DNA of 64,000 bases from UMGS1590 sp036303105 (lineage in GTDB: Bacteria; Bacillota; Peptococcia; Peptococcales; Peptococcaceae): NCBI GenBank assembly GCA_036303105.1, contig JAXJBF010000103.1:1-64000 (forward strand). The letters run 5' to 3'. Every line of letters begins with the position of its first letter. Position 1 is the stretch's first letter. Below the pieces are notes generated by a model. The model was not told the DNA's origin. It saw only the letters and a program-made list of their open reading frames with translations, and did no database searches. Made by a program: the position numbers and the translations under genes. Below are positions 8,127-16,227 of this stretch, one piece after another.

Positions 8127-9752
8127 ATGTCTACAAAAAAGAAAAAGAACAGCACAGCGACACTCATTGTATTGCTCGTTGTGATTGCGCTGATGCTGGT
8201 GGCGGCATTTACCACGACAGCTGAGTCTGTACAGCAGACAATCTGGGCGTTGGTACCGCCTGTTGTGGCCATTTCATTGGCGTTGGCCACGAAGGAAGTG
8301 TACAGTTCATTGTTTGTTGGTGTTGTAGCAGGGGGGCTGTTATATTCTGGATTCAGCTTCGAAGGGACCATCAATCATGTGTACACAGAAGGAATTGTTG
8401 CAGTGTTGGCGGATCCTTATAATGTGGGTATCATCATTTTCTTGGTTATCTTGGGGATTATCGTTTCTTTGATGAACAAGGCGGGTGCATCGGCCGCCTT
8501 TGGCCGTTGGGCACAAACGAAGATCAAAAATCGCGTTGGCGCCCAGTTGGCTACTATTGGCCTTGGTGTCCTGATCTTTATTGATGACTATTTTAACTGC
8601 CTTACAGTTGGCAGTGTTATGCGCCCAGTAACGGATAAGTTCCATATTTCTCGTGCAAAACTGGCTTATTTGATTGACTCGACGGCGGCACCTATTTGCA
8701 TCATTGCGCCAATTTCATCGTGGGCTGCTGCTGTGTCTGGTTTTGTTCCAGGGGATACCAATGGGATTGCTTTATTTATTCAGTGCATCCCTTACAATTT
8801 CTATGCATTATTTACCATTATTTTTATCGTCATGCTTTCTTTGTTGCGGGCTGACTATGGTTTAATGGAATTGCACGAGATCAATGCGATCAAGGGAGAT
8901 CTTTATACAACCAGTGAACGTCCTTATGATGGTTTTGAAGAAGAGATCAAAGAAGAAGGCGGTCACCTTGTAGACATGCTTTTGCCTGTTATCGTTTTAA
9001 TTATTACTTGCGTCATCGGCATGATTTGGAGTGGTGGCTTCTTTGCAGGTACCAGTTTTGTTGACTCTTTCTCAAACAGTGATGCATCTGTTGGTTTGGC
9101 AGTAGGTTCTTTCTTTGGGTTGTTGTTCACACTGATTTTCTATATGGTGCGTCGTGTTATGTCTTTCACGGAGTTTATGGAATGTGTGCCAAAAGGCTTT
9201 GAAGCAATGATTGCACCAATCTTGATTTTGACCTTTGCATGGAGCTTAAAAGCTATGACAGATAGTCTGGGCGCTGCAACTTATGTTGCTGGTCTGATTG
9301 AAGGGTCTGCAGGCACGTTGGTAAACTTCTTGCCAATGATTATTTTCTTGATTGGTTGTGGTTTGGCATTTGCCACTGGTACCAGTTGGGGCACATTTGG
9401 TATTTTGATTCCAATTGTTGTTGCTGCATTCCAGGAAACTGATCCACAGCTTATGATTATTTCGATGAGTGCTTGCATGGCTGGCGCTGTTTGTGGTGAC
9501 CATTGCTCACCAATTTCGGATACCACCATTATGGCATCTGCTGGTGCACAGTGTTTCCATTTAAACCATGTGAATACACAGTTGCCTTATGCGTTAACGG
9601 TTGCAGGCATTTCTGCGGTCGCTTTTGTGGTTGCCGGCATGACACGCAACATTTTTATTTCCTGGATTGTTGGGGTAGTGATTCTTATCGGTGTTCTGAT
9701 TCTTGCTAAGAAGCATGAACAGAAGAAATATGGTGCCGAATGGGCTGACTGA
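8127..9752 (+). CDS. NhaC-family Na+/H+ antiporter
   Basis: A 541-residue polytopic membrane protein of the NhaC family in the ion transporter superfamily. It has a charged start (MSTKKKKNS), about 12 membrane segments, and polar intramembrane motifs such as FIDDYFNCLTVGSVMRPV and GDHCSPISDTTIMAS that are characteristic of NhaC/MleN proteins. MleN couples malate/lactate exchange to sodium, so organic acid exchange is an alternative to simple Na+/H+ antiport. It is flanked by hairpins on both sides and appears monocistronic. The next gene is a sodium-coupled amino-acid carrier, so the pair may share a sodium circuit. Confidence 0.9.
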   Translation: MSTKKKKNSTATLIVLLVVIALMLVAAFTTTAESVQQTIWALVPPVVAISLALATKEVYSSLFVGVVAGGLLYSGFSFEGTINHVYTEGIVAVLADPYNVGIIIFLVILGIIVSLMNKAGASAAFGRWAQTKIKNRVGAQLATIGLGVLIFIDDYFNCLTVGSVMRPVTDKFHISRAKLAYLIDSTAAPICIIAPISSWAAAVSGFVPGDTNGIALFIQCIPYNFYALFTIIFIVMLSLLRADYGLMELHEINAIKGDLYTTSERPYDGFEEEIKEEGGHLVDMLLPVIVLIITCVIGMIWSGGFFAGTSFVDSFSNSDASVGLAVGSFFGLLFTLIFYMVRRVMSFTEFMECVPKGFEAMIAPILILTFAWSLKAMTDSLGAATYVAGLIEGSAGTLVNFLPMIIFLIGCGLAFATGTSWGTFGILIPIVVAAFQETDPQLMIISMSACMAGAVCGDHCSPISDTTIMASAGAQCFHLNHVNTQLPYALTVAGISAVAFVVAGMTRNIFISWIVGVVILIGVLILAKKHEQKKYGAEWAD

Positions 9753-9776
9753 TAGAGCCATTTACATACAATATAG

Positions 9777-9810
9777 AAAACCCGACGACTGATGCCGCCG
9801 GGTTTTCCTT
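9777..9810 (+). terminator. Intrinsic terminator after the NhaC gene
   Basis: AAAACCCG (9777-9784) pairs with CGGGTTTT (9799-9806), with inner CG/CG pairs; the T-rich 3' side ends the transcript. Confidence 0.75.
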
Positions 9811-9889
9811 GTGCAAAAAAGTTTTCTGATCTTATCCAATGAGTGGTTTAAGTGAGGATGGCAATTTTATATTAGGGGGATAAATTGAT

Positions 9890-11293
9890 ATGACAATTAC
9901 TGAAACACTTGTCGCGATAGACGATTTTATGTATCTTTATATCCTTGTTGGATTATTGATCATCATCGGTCTATTTCTTTCGTTTTGTACACGCTTTGTG
10001 CAGATTCGCTATTTTCCGGAAACATTCCGCGTGGTGATGGAAAAGAAATCCAATAAGGATGCGATTTCATCATTCCAGGCACTGATGGTTGCAACGGCTT
10101 CTCGTGTAGGTACGGGGAACATTGCTGGTATTGCAACGGCTTTGGTGGCTGGTGGCCCTGGCGCACTTGTTTGGATGTGGATCATGGCCATCATTGGCGG
10201 TGCTTCTGCTTTTGCAGAAAGCACACTGGCGCAGATTTACAAAGAACGTGATGGTGCTATTTTTAAAGGTGGTCCGGCTTATTATATTGAAAAAGCCATG
10301 GGCATGCGCTGGCTGGGCACCGTGTTTGCGGTCCTTTTGATCTTTACCTTCGCGTATGGTTTTAATGGCTTGCAGGCCTTCAATATTGTTTCTGCTTTTG
10401 AATATTACAGCAATGACTGGGAACATTCCAGTGTGCCAATTTATCTTGGCATCATTTTGGCTGTTATTGCCATGGTGCTGTTTTTCAGTGGTGTGGATAA
10501 GATCAGTAAGGTATCGTCCATTTTGGTTCCGATTATGGCTGCCCTCTATATCTTTATTGGGTTGGTTATCATCATTTCTAATATTGAAAAGTTCCCAGAA
10601 GTGATCAGCACCCTTTTCCGTGATGCTTTTGATTTTCGTGCCATTTTTGGTGGGATGCTTGGCTCCTGTTTGGTTATGGGTGTAAAACGTGGTTTGTTTT
10701 CTAATGAAGCTGGGATGGGGTCAGCGCCAAATGCTGCTGCTTCTTCCGAAGTTTCTCATCCTGTAAAGCAAGGTTTGGTTCAGGTGTTGTCGGTATTTAT
10801 TGATACCATCATCATTTGTTCAACCACTGGTTTTCTTGTGTTGTTCTCTGGGGTATACGAAAAAGGTGGTTCTTTGGATGGGATTCCACTGGTTCAGGCG
10901 GCAGTAGAAACTGTCTTTGGTTCTATGGGTGTCCATTTTATGACCGCTGCTGTAGCATTGTTTGCTTTCACCTCATTGATTGGGAACTATTTCTACGCGG
11001 AGTTCAATGCTCGTTTTATTTCTGACAACAAAGTGTTCTTGTTTATCTTCCGCTGCACCTGCGTTGTGATGGTATTCGTTGGTGCCATCAACTCAATGGA
11101 TGCTGCATGGGCATTGGCCGATATCACCATGGGCTGCATGGCGATTGTAAACATCATTGCTTTGTTCTGCCTCAACGGCACAGTCAGAAAAGCATTGGAT
11201 GATTACACGTGCCAAAAGAAAGCTGGAAAAGATCCAGTGTTCAAAGCTGAAGAAGTGGGCATCAAAAATACAACTCCTGGCATTTGGGAGTGA
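9890..11293 (+). CDS. Alanine/glycine:cation symporter (AGCS family)
   Basis: A 467-residue membrane protein of the AGCS family (AgcS/DagA/AlsT type), which takes up alanine or glycine with Na+ or H+. Recognisable features are the conserved region with VATASRVGTGNIAGIATALV followed by GGPGALVWMWIMA near residues 65-105, the AESTLAQIYK motif, and GMGSAPNAAAS near residue 280. About ten membrane helices are visible. GGGGGATAAATTG provides the ribosome site. The unit ends in a strong terminator. It lies immediately upstream of a LytTR/GHKL two-component system, which could control it, though no shared sites were identified. Confidence 0.93.
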   Translation: MTITETLVAIDDFMYLYILVGLLIIIGLFLSFCTRFVQIRYFPETFRVVMEKKSNKDAISSFQALMVATASRVGTGNIAGIATALVAGGPGALVWMWIMAIIGGASAFAESTLAQIYKERDGAIFKGGPAYYIEKAMGMRWLGTVFAVLLIFTFAYGFNGLQAFNIVSAFEYYSNDWEHSSVPIYLGIILAVIAMVLFFSGVDKISKVSSILVPIMAALYIFIGLVIIISNIEKFPEVISTLFRDAFDFRAIFGGMLGSCLVMGVKRGLFSNEAGMGSAPNAAASSEVSHPVKQGLVQVLSVFIDTIIICSTTGFLVLFSGVYEKGGSLDGIPLVQAAVETVFGSMGVHFMTAAVALFAFTSLIGNYFYAEFNARFISDNKVFLFIFRCTCVVMVFVGAINSMDAAWALADITMGCMAIVNIIALFCLNGTVRKALDDYTCQKKAGKDPVFKAEEVGIKNTTPGIWE

Positions 11294-11300
11294 GCATAAT

Positions 11301-11341
11301 AAAGAGCGTTGCTCTGATTTTATCAGAGCAACGCTCTTTTT
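11301..11341 (+). terminator. Intrinsic terminator after the AGCS gene
   Basis: An 18-bp near-perfect stem runs from AAAGAGCGTTGCTCTGAT (11301-11318) to its complement (about 11322-11338), followed by TTTTT. Confidence 0.9.
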
Positions 11342-11368
11342 ATGTATCGGCATTGATGCAATCCGTAC

Positions 11369-11397
11369 TTGTTTCATTTCTGATAACAAAATATAAT
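11369..11397 (+). promoter_or_regulatory. Probable sigma-A promoter of the LytTR/GHKL operon
   Basis: TTGTTT (11369-11374), a 17-base spacer and TATAAT (11392-11397) lie 35 bases before the regulator start. Confidence 0.6.
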
Positions 11398-11431
11398 GGA
11401 AAAAATGGCACCATTCAAAGGGGGCGTATCT

Positions 11432-12142
11432 ATGAAAATAGCGATATGTGACGATGACTGGCATATGCAGCAGACGCTGCGTGCCTTTATTGACCAGACT
11501 TTTCAGGATTTGGACATGCTGGTGGATGGTTTTACGTCTGGTGAAGCGTTGGTAGCAGCGGTATGTAAACAGACACAACCGTATGATTTGATCCTTCTTG
11601 ATATAGAAATGATTGGTATGAACGGCATTGAAACGGCAAAAAAAGTGCGTCAGTTTTTGCCGGAGTGCTATATTATTTTCATCACTTCTCATGACGAATT
11701 TGCGCTGACGGGGTACGAGGTGGCAGCGTTTCGCTATTTGGTGAAGCCACTGCAGCCAGAGAAATTGACCGAAGCGATTTCATCGGTCCGTGATGAACTG
11801 GCCGATCAGTTTATGCTGCATGTAGAAGATAAGGACATTGAGGCGGTGGTGCGTGCTAAAGATGTGTTTTATATCGAAGCGCAGGATAAGAGAGTCTGCC
11901 TGGTGCTTAAAGACAAGTCGTTTTATGATCGCAAAGGATTGGATGCCATTGCTGAACTGCTGGAGCATGAAGATTTTTTTCGCGTGCACCGCAGTTATCT
12001 GATCAACATGCGCTATGTGGCGTTCATTGATAAGTCGGCAGTGCAGATGGTTAATGGCGCGCAGATTCCATTGAGCCGGCTGCGGCGTAAACAGTTTAAG
12101 AATGCGTTTCAGGCTTATGTGAGCAGAACAGCGAGGGGATAA
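11432..12142 (+). CDS. LytTR-family response regulator
   Basis: A 236-residue response regulator. Residues 1-120 form the receiver domain with an acidic pocket (CDDDW near residue 6), phospho-acceptor D57 (LILLDIEM) and the switch lysine in LVKPLQ. Residues 135-236 form a LytTR DNA-binding domain (FFRVHRSYLINMRYV, then IPLSRLRRKQF), as in AgrA, VirR and LytT. The ATG at 11432 is preferred to 11396 because AAAGGGGGCG precedes it. It overlaps the next gene by one base, so the pair is translationally coupled. LytTR proteins bind paired short direct repeats; the targets are not visible here. Confidence 0.93.
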   Translation: MKIAICDDDWHMQQTLRAFIDQTFQDLDMLVDGFTSGEALVAAVCKQTQPYDLILLDIEMIGMNGIETAKKVRQFLPECYIIFITSHDEFALTGYEVAAFRYLVKPLQPEKLTEAISSVRDELADQFMLHVEDKDIEAVVRAKDVFYIEAQDKRVCLVLKDKSFYDRKGLDAIAELLEHEDFFRVHRSYLINMRYVAFIDKSAVQMVNGAQIPLSRLRRKQFKNAFQAYVSRTARG

Positions 12143-13443
12143 TGGCAATAAAATTTGTGACGATCGTTTTGGATCTGTTGCTGATGACGATGCTGATGTC
12201 TTTTGTGATTGATGCGCGGGATCGTCGGGTGCTTTCTCGAGAGCGCTGGCTGGTGTATGGTGGTGTGGCAGGGCTGTTGCTTGCTGTCACAGTTGTGCTG
12301 AACAATAATTTTCTCTATATGCTGGTTATGTTTTGCTATATTTGTGTCTGCATTTGGACGATGACCGATGTACGGCGCGTGAAGACGGTTTTTGCCACGA
12401 TGCTGTTGACGTTGATTGCAGGCTTTCCACTGAACACGTTGGTGTTCGTATTTAATGTGATGGGTGTTAATTTGGTCAACGGCAGGCAAGATGGTGTTTT
12501 ATCGGCGTTGACGGCACTGGCAGATTTTGTAGTGATCTTCTGGGTTTACCGGCAGAGGAAAAAATACGATGATCAGTTGGCGATCCGTTTCTCGGCGCTG
12601 GAGTATGCAGCTGCCGCTTTTCTGTTCATGTTGACCACGCTGATGGGTGTGGTTCTGAACCCGACGAGCGGCGAGTTGAATACGTTGGTGTTGTCCACTG
12701 GGAGCGGTGTTTTCTTGGTGTCGATGTTGACGGCACTGGTGGTGTTTAATAATTTGTTTTTTCTGGTGATGGTGTGGCGCAGTAAGACGACGGCCTATTA
12801 TCAGCACTTGAATGCCTTGAATGCGCAATACGTTGACAATGAACTGCATTACTTTGAACGCTATAAGCAGAGTCAGGAAGATGTTCGTGCTTTTCGTCAT
12901 GATATGAAGCATCATTTGTCACGTATGGTTCAGTTGTGTGAAGTTGGGGCTACGGAGGAACTGGCAGATTACCTTGAGCACTATCGTGCAGAATGGTCAA
13001 AGACCACTGAGCAGCTTTACCAAACAGGCAACGACCATGTGGATGCGATGTTAAATGGGCGCGCGGCACAATTTCGCAAGGAGGGGATCGCGGTTACAGT
13101 GTCTGGTGCTTTTGCGGGTTCGCTGCGGTTGTCGCCCTTTGATACCTGTGCCATTTTTGCGAACGCTATCGACAACGCGATCGAGGAAAATATTCGCCTT
13201 TCTGACGATCGCTCTCGGTGGCTGCGGTTTACGATTCGTAAAAACCAGCAGTATTATATCGTGACGCTGGAAAATCCCCTGGCACGTTCTGGCGAGCAGG
13301 TAGGGCGTACCAGCAAAGAAGATCCACGCAACCATGGTTTTGGTTTGTTCAGCATTCGTGAAAAAGCAGAAAAGAATGGTGGCAGCCTACAGATTCAGCG
13401 CAGCGAAGATGTGTTTTCGCTTAACATTTTTTTGCCGATATGA
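12142..13443 (+). CDS. GHKL sensor histidine kinase (AgrC/LytS-like)
   Basis: A 433-residue membrane kinase. Residues 1-210 contain six or seven hydrophobic helices with very little extracytoplasmic loop. The cytoplasmic part holds the histidine motif FRHDMKHHLSRM, an N-box (FANAIDNAIEE) and a GHKL-type G-box near GFGLFSIREKAEK. This layout matches peptide- or membrane-signal sensors such as AgrC, FsrC and ComD. No agrB/agrD-like processing gene or pheromone ORF lies next to the pair, so the signal is unknown. It is the partner of the LytTR regulator and ends at a hairpin. Confidence 0.92.
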   Translation: MAIKFVTIVLDLLLMTMLMSFVIDARDRRVLSRERWLVYGGVAGLLLAVTVVLNNNFLYMLVMFCYICVCIWTMTDVRRVKTVFATMLLTLIAGFPLNTLVFVFNVMGVNLVNGRQDGVLSALTALADFVVIFWVYRQRKKYDDQLAIRFSALEYAAAAFLFMLTTLMGVVLNPTSGELNTLVLSTGSGVFLVSMLTALVVFNNLFFLVMVWRSKTTAYYQHLNALNAQYVDNELHYFERYKQSQEDVRAFRHDMKHHLSRMVQLCEVGATEELADYLEHYRAEWSKTTEQLYQTGNDHVDAMLNGRAAQFRKEGIAVTVSGAFAGSLRLSPFDTCAIFANAIDNAIEENIRLSDDRSRWLRFTIRKNQQYYIVTLENPLARSGEQVGRTSKEDPRNHGFGLFSIREKAEKNGGSLQIQRSEDVFSLNIFLPI

Positions 13444-13469
13444 CCATTCGCTCCACTGGGGGAACATTT

Positions 13470-13498
13470 CGCGACACATTTGATGGTGTCGCGTTTTT
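13470..13498 (+). terminator. Intrinsic terminator after the kinase gene
   Basis: CGCGACAC (13470-13477) pairs with GTGTCGCG (13486-13493), followed by TTTTT. A -10-like TATAAT for the next gene sits just downstream at 13505-13510, so terminator and promoter are nearly merged. Confidence 0.85.
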
Positions 13499-13552
13499 CT
13501 TTGCTATAATCAAACCAATCAATAAGACAATCGGTTTGAAAGGAGAAATAAT

Positions 13553-14515
13553 ATGTTGACAAAAGATGAAAAACGTTTGGTGCGTAAAGATATTGGCCGC
13601 ACAAGCCGTTTTGCACTTATTTACACCCTCATTTTATCAGCGATGGCGATAGTGGCTGCTATAGGACTGACGGTACATCATTTATCGTTTGATCCGGCTG
13701 TTTCAATTGCTGAACTGCAAAAAGTTTTGACCCAGCGAAGCGGAGAATTGTCGTTGATTGCGCTTGCTGTAGGTACGCTTTTTGTGCTCTTGAAACGGCG
13801 AGGAAAATTGTTCAGTGAGGATTTGCGCAATCCGGAGCCGCATCCAATATCGCTGAAGGTGCTTTTGGCTTGCGCAGTATTGTTCATGGGTTTTCAGGCA
13901 CTGAGCAGCGGCATTGATCCCATCATCAAATGGCTTGCGGAGAATCTAGGCTTTTCTTTGTCTACGACTACTGATGCTTTGGGTGAGATGCCTGTGACGC
14001 CGTTTATGGTGTTGTATGTGGGCTTTTTAGGGCCGATCATGGAGGAAGTGGTCTTCCGTGGTGTGGTCATGAACAGTTTCAGAAAGTATGGCAAGGGCTT
14101 TGCCATTGTAACATCGGCGTTCTTGTTCGGTATTTTTCATGGTGATTTCAATCAGGGACTGTTCGCGTTTGCATGCGGCTTGATCTTTGGTTATGTGGCG
14201 ATGGAATATTCCATTAAGTGGTCGATGGTGCTGCACATTTTCAATAACTTTGTGCTTGCCAATGTGCTGGGGCAAATCACAGGCATGTTTTCGGAAGACA
14301 TTCAAACCATTCTTTGGTTTGTAATCTTTGTGGGCATTGGCGGCCTGGGCGGTTTGATTATTTTGCTTAGCAAGCGCAAAGCCATCGGCAATTATTTGCG
14401 TGACAATCGTTCTGTGAAGGGTACCGTGGCTGCGTGCTGGACAACACCAAGTTATCTGCTGTTTATTGTGGTTGAACTGGTGATGATGGCACAGGCTTTC
14501 TCAAAAATGGGTTAA
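13553..14515 (+). CDS. CPBP-family intramembrane metalloprotease
   Basis: A 320-residue polytopic membrane protein of the CPBP/Abi (CAAX-protease-like) family. The three diagnostic motifs are present: EEVVFRG (EExxxR) around residue 163, FGIFHGD (FxxxH) about 30 residues later, and HIFNNF (HxxxN). These bind the zinc and form the active site in the membrane. Family roles include bacteriocin self-immunity, prenyl-protein processing and regulated proteolysis; nothing nearby decides which applies. AAGGAGAAATAAT precedes the ATG. The gene stands alone between terminators. Confidence 0.9.
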   Translation: MLTKDEKRLVRKDIGRTSRFALIYTLILSAMAIVAAIGLTVHHLSFDPAVSIAELQKVLTQRSGELSLIALAVGTLFVLLKRRGKLFSEDLRNPEPHPISLKVLLACAVLFMGFQALSSGIDPIIKWLAENLGFSLSTTTDALGEMPVTPFMVLYVGFLGPIMEEVVFRGVVMNSFRKYGKGFAIVTSAFLFGIFHGDFNQGLFAFACGLIFGYVAMEYSIKWSMVLHIFNNFVLANVLGQITGMFSEDIQTILWFVIFVGIGGLGGLIILLSKRKAIGNYLRDNRSVKGTVAACWTTPSYLLFIVVELVMMAQAFSKMG

Positions 14516-14519
14516 ATAA

Positions 14520-14557
14520 AAAAGTCCGCATTGGAATTCATCCAATGCGGACTTTTG
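14520..14557. terminator. Bidirectional terminator between the CPBP gene and aroQ
   Basis: AAAAGTCCGCATTGGA (14520-14535) pairs with its complement at 14541-14556 with a 5-base loop. A-tracts and T-tracts on both sides serve the convergent transcripts. Confidence 0.9.
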
Positions 14558-14576
14558 CTTTGTAAGAAATGGCCTT

Positions 14577-15011
14577 TTAAGCAAGTACGTGATCGAGAAG
14601 ATAATCCATGCCTTCCACGTAGCCCTGAATGCCATGGCCAGTGATGGTGTGACAGCAAGCTGCGCGCAGATAGCTGATCTGGCGGAAATCTTCGCGCTGG
14701 CTGACGTCGGAAATATGGATTTCTACCGTTGGAATAGCAACGGCCTTGAGCGCATCCAATAAGGCAACGGAGGTGTGGGTGTACGCTGCTGGGTTGATGA
14801 CGATGCCGTCAACAGTGCCGTAACAAGCTTGGATTTTATCCACAAGGTCACCTTCGTGGTTGTTTTGGTAGATTTCAATGTCGATGCCGCGCTTTGCAGC
14901 GTGGTTTTTGATTAGCGTACAGAGATCTTCGTATGTGGTACGGCCGTAAATATCCGGCTCGCGAATACCGAGCATGTTCAAATTTGGGCCGTTAATGATG
15001 CATAGCTTCAT
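14577..15011 (-). CDS. aroQ: 3-dehydroquinate dehydratase, type II
   Basis: A 144-residue cytoplasmic enzyme converting 3-dehydroquinate to 3-dehydroshikimate, third step of the shikimate route. Type II features are the N-terminal NGPNLNMLGIREP loop, the tyrosine lid (DIYG), YQNNHEGDLVDKIQ, INPAAYTHTSVALLDAL and the substrate histidine in VEIHISD. The start at 15011 fits GGAGGATTTCC. It overlaps the end of the aroE/aroK fusion by 20 bases and is the last gene of the operon, so dehydratase output is made after the enzymes that follow it in the pathway. Confidence 0.97.
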   Translation of the reverse strand: MKLCIINGPNLNMLGIREPDIYGRTTYEDLCTLIKNHAAKRGIDIEIYQNNHEGDLVDKIQACYGTVDGIVINPAAYTHTSVALLDALKAVAIPTVEIHISDVSQREDFRQISYLRAACCHTITGHGIQGYVEGMDYLLDHVLA

Positions 15012-16227
15012 GGAAATCCTCCAATATTTGAGAAACGGTTTGTTCAACGTCATCATTGTTCAAACGATGGTCGGCAAAATCAGTGTAGCAAGCCAAGCGT
15101 TCTTCGTAGAGACGACGCAGTGTGGTTAAGCCACCGGCAGATAGTGGACGTCCGTCGGTTGGTAAAGCTTCCAATGGACGTTCAATCCAGTAAATACGGC
15201 CGTTTTGACGCAAGAGGTCTTTATTGGCAGGAACGGTGACACTGCCACCGCCGGTGGCAATGACGAGACCATGTTCTTTGCCGCAGGTGGCAATGGCTTC
15301 GGTTTCAACAGCGCGGAAGGCGTCGATGCCGTGGGTGTTGATGTAGTCTGGCACACTGCCGTATGTTTCTTCAACCGCACTGTCAATGTCGATGAAGCGG
15401 CGGCCGAGGCGTGCAGCAAGCGCTTCGCCAACGGTGGTTTTTCCTACGCCTGGCATGCCAATGAGCACGATGTTTTCGTCATCTTCCACCATGCGTGACA
15501 GAATGGGTGCGATGTGGGCTTCGACATCTTCCAGACCGATGAAATATTTAGCAGCAAATACGGCCTGAGCAACAAGCATCGGCAATCCATCGCAAACGGT
15601 GACACCGCGCCGTTCTGCATCGAGCAGAAAACGGCTGCGGTGTGGATTGTAAATGACATCGAAGCAAGCTTCCAAGTGCTCGAATCCGTTAAGCTCAATG
15701 AGGCGGCTGCCATTGTTTGGATACATGCCGACAGGTGTGGCATTGACGATCACTTCAGCATCATGGTGCAGAGCAATGTCGCTGTATGGAACGGCATCAT
15801 GACGGCCGAAAACGATAACTTCTCGTGCGCCTTTATCAGTGAGCACAGTTGTTACCGTTTTTGATGTGGCACCGTTGCCAAGAACGAGGCATTTGCGTCC
15901 TTCGATGGCAATGCCGGCATTGTCCAGCGCAAAAGCGAGTCCATCGTAATCGGTGTTGGTGCCAAAAAGGCTGCCGTCTTTGCGCCGAACGATGGTGTTA
16001 ACGCAGCCGATGCGCTGCGCTTTTTCATCGATCTCGTCGCAGTAGGGCATAACGGTTTCTTTATAGGGAATGGTGACGTTGATGCCCTGCCAGTCGCTGC
16101 CTTCAAAGAAAGCAGTGATATCCATTGGCTCCACTTCAAAAAGTTGATAGTTGTAATCACCAATTTGTGCATGAATCTGTGGAGAAAAACTATGACCTAA
16201 CGTGCGTCCAAGGAGTCCAAAACTCAT
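14992..16227 (-). CDS. Fused shikimate dehydrogenase - shikimate kinase
   Basis: A 411-residue bifunctional protein (aroE plus aroK/aroL functions). Residues 1-245 are an AroE domain: SFSPQIHAQ, catalytic K56 in NVTIPYKETVM, NTDYDG with D93, and the nucleotide loop GNGATSKT. Residues 250-411 are a shikimate kinase: P-loop GMPGVGKTT (257-265), DID at 280-282, GGGSV, and the substrate/lid arginine in DGRPLS. The two consecutive steps, dehydroshikimate to shikimate to shikimate-3-phosphate, are thus on one chain. No stop or frameshift separates the halves, so this is a genuine in-frame fusion. It overlaps pheA by 4 bases (ATGA). Confidence 0.95.
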   Translation of the reverse strand: MSFGLLGRTLGHSFSPQIHAQIGDYNYQLFEVEPMDITAFFEGSDWQGINVTIPYKETVMPYCDEIDEKAQRIGCVNTIVRRKDGSLFGTNTDYDGLAFALDNAGIAIEGRKCLVLGNGATSKTVTTVLTDKGAREVIVFGRHDAVPYSDIALHHDAEVIVNATPVGMYPNNGSRLIELNGFEHLEACFDVIYNPHRSRFLLDAERRGVTVCDGLPMLVAQAVFAAKYFIGLEDVEAHIAPILSRMVEDDENIVLIGMPGVGKTTVGEALAARLGRRFIDIDSAVEETYGSVPDYINTHGIDAFRAVETEAIATCGKEHGLVIATGGGSVTVPANKDLLRQNGRIYWIERPLEALPTDGRPLSAGGLTTLRRLYEERLACYTDFADHRLNNDDVEQTVSQILEDFHEAMHH

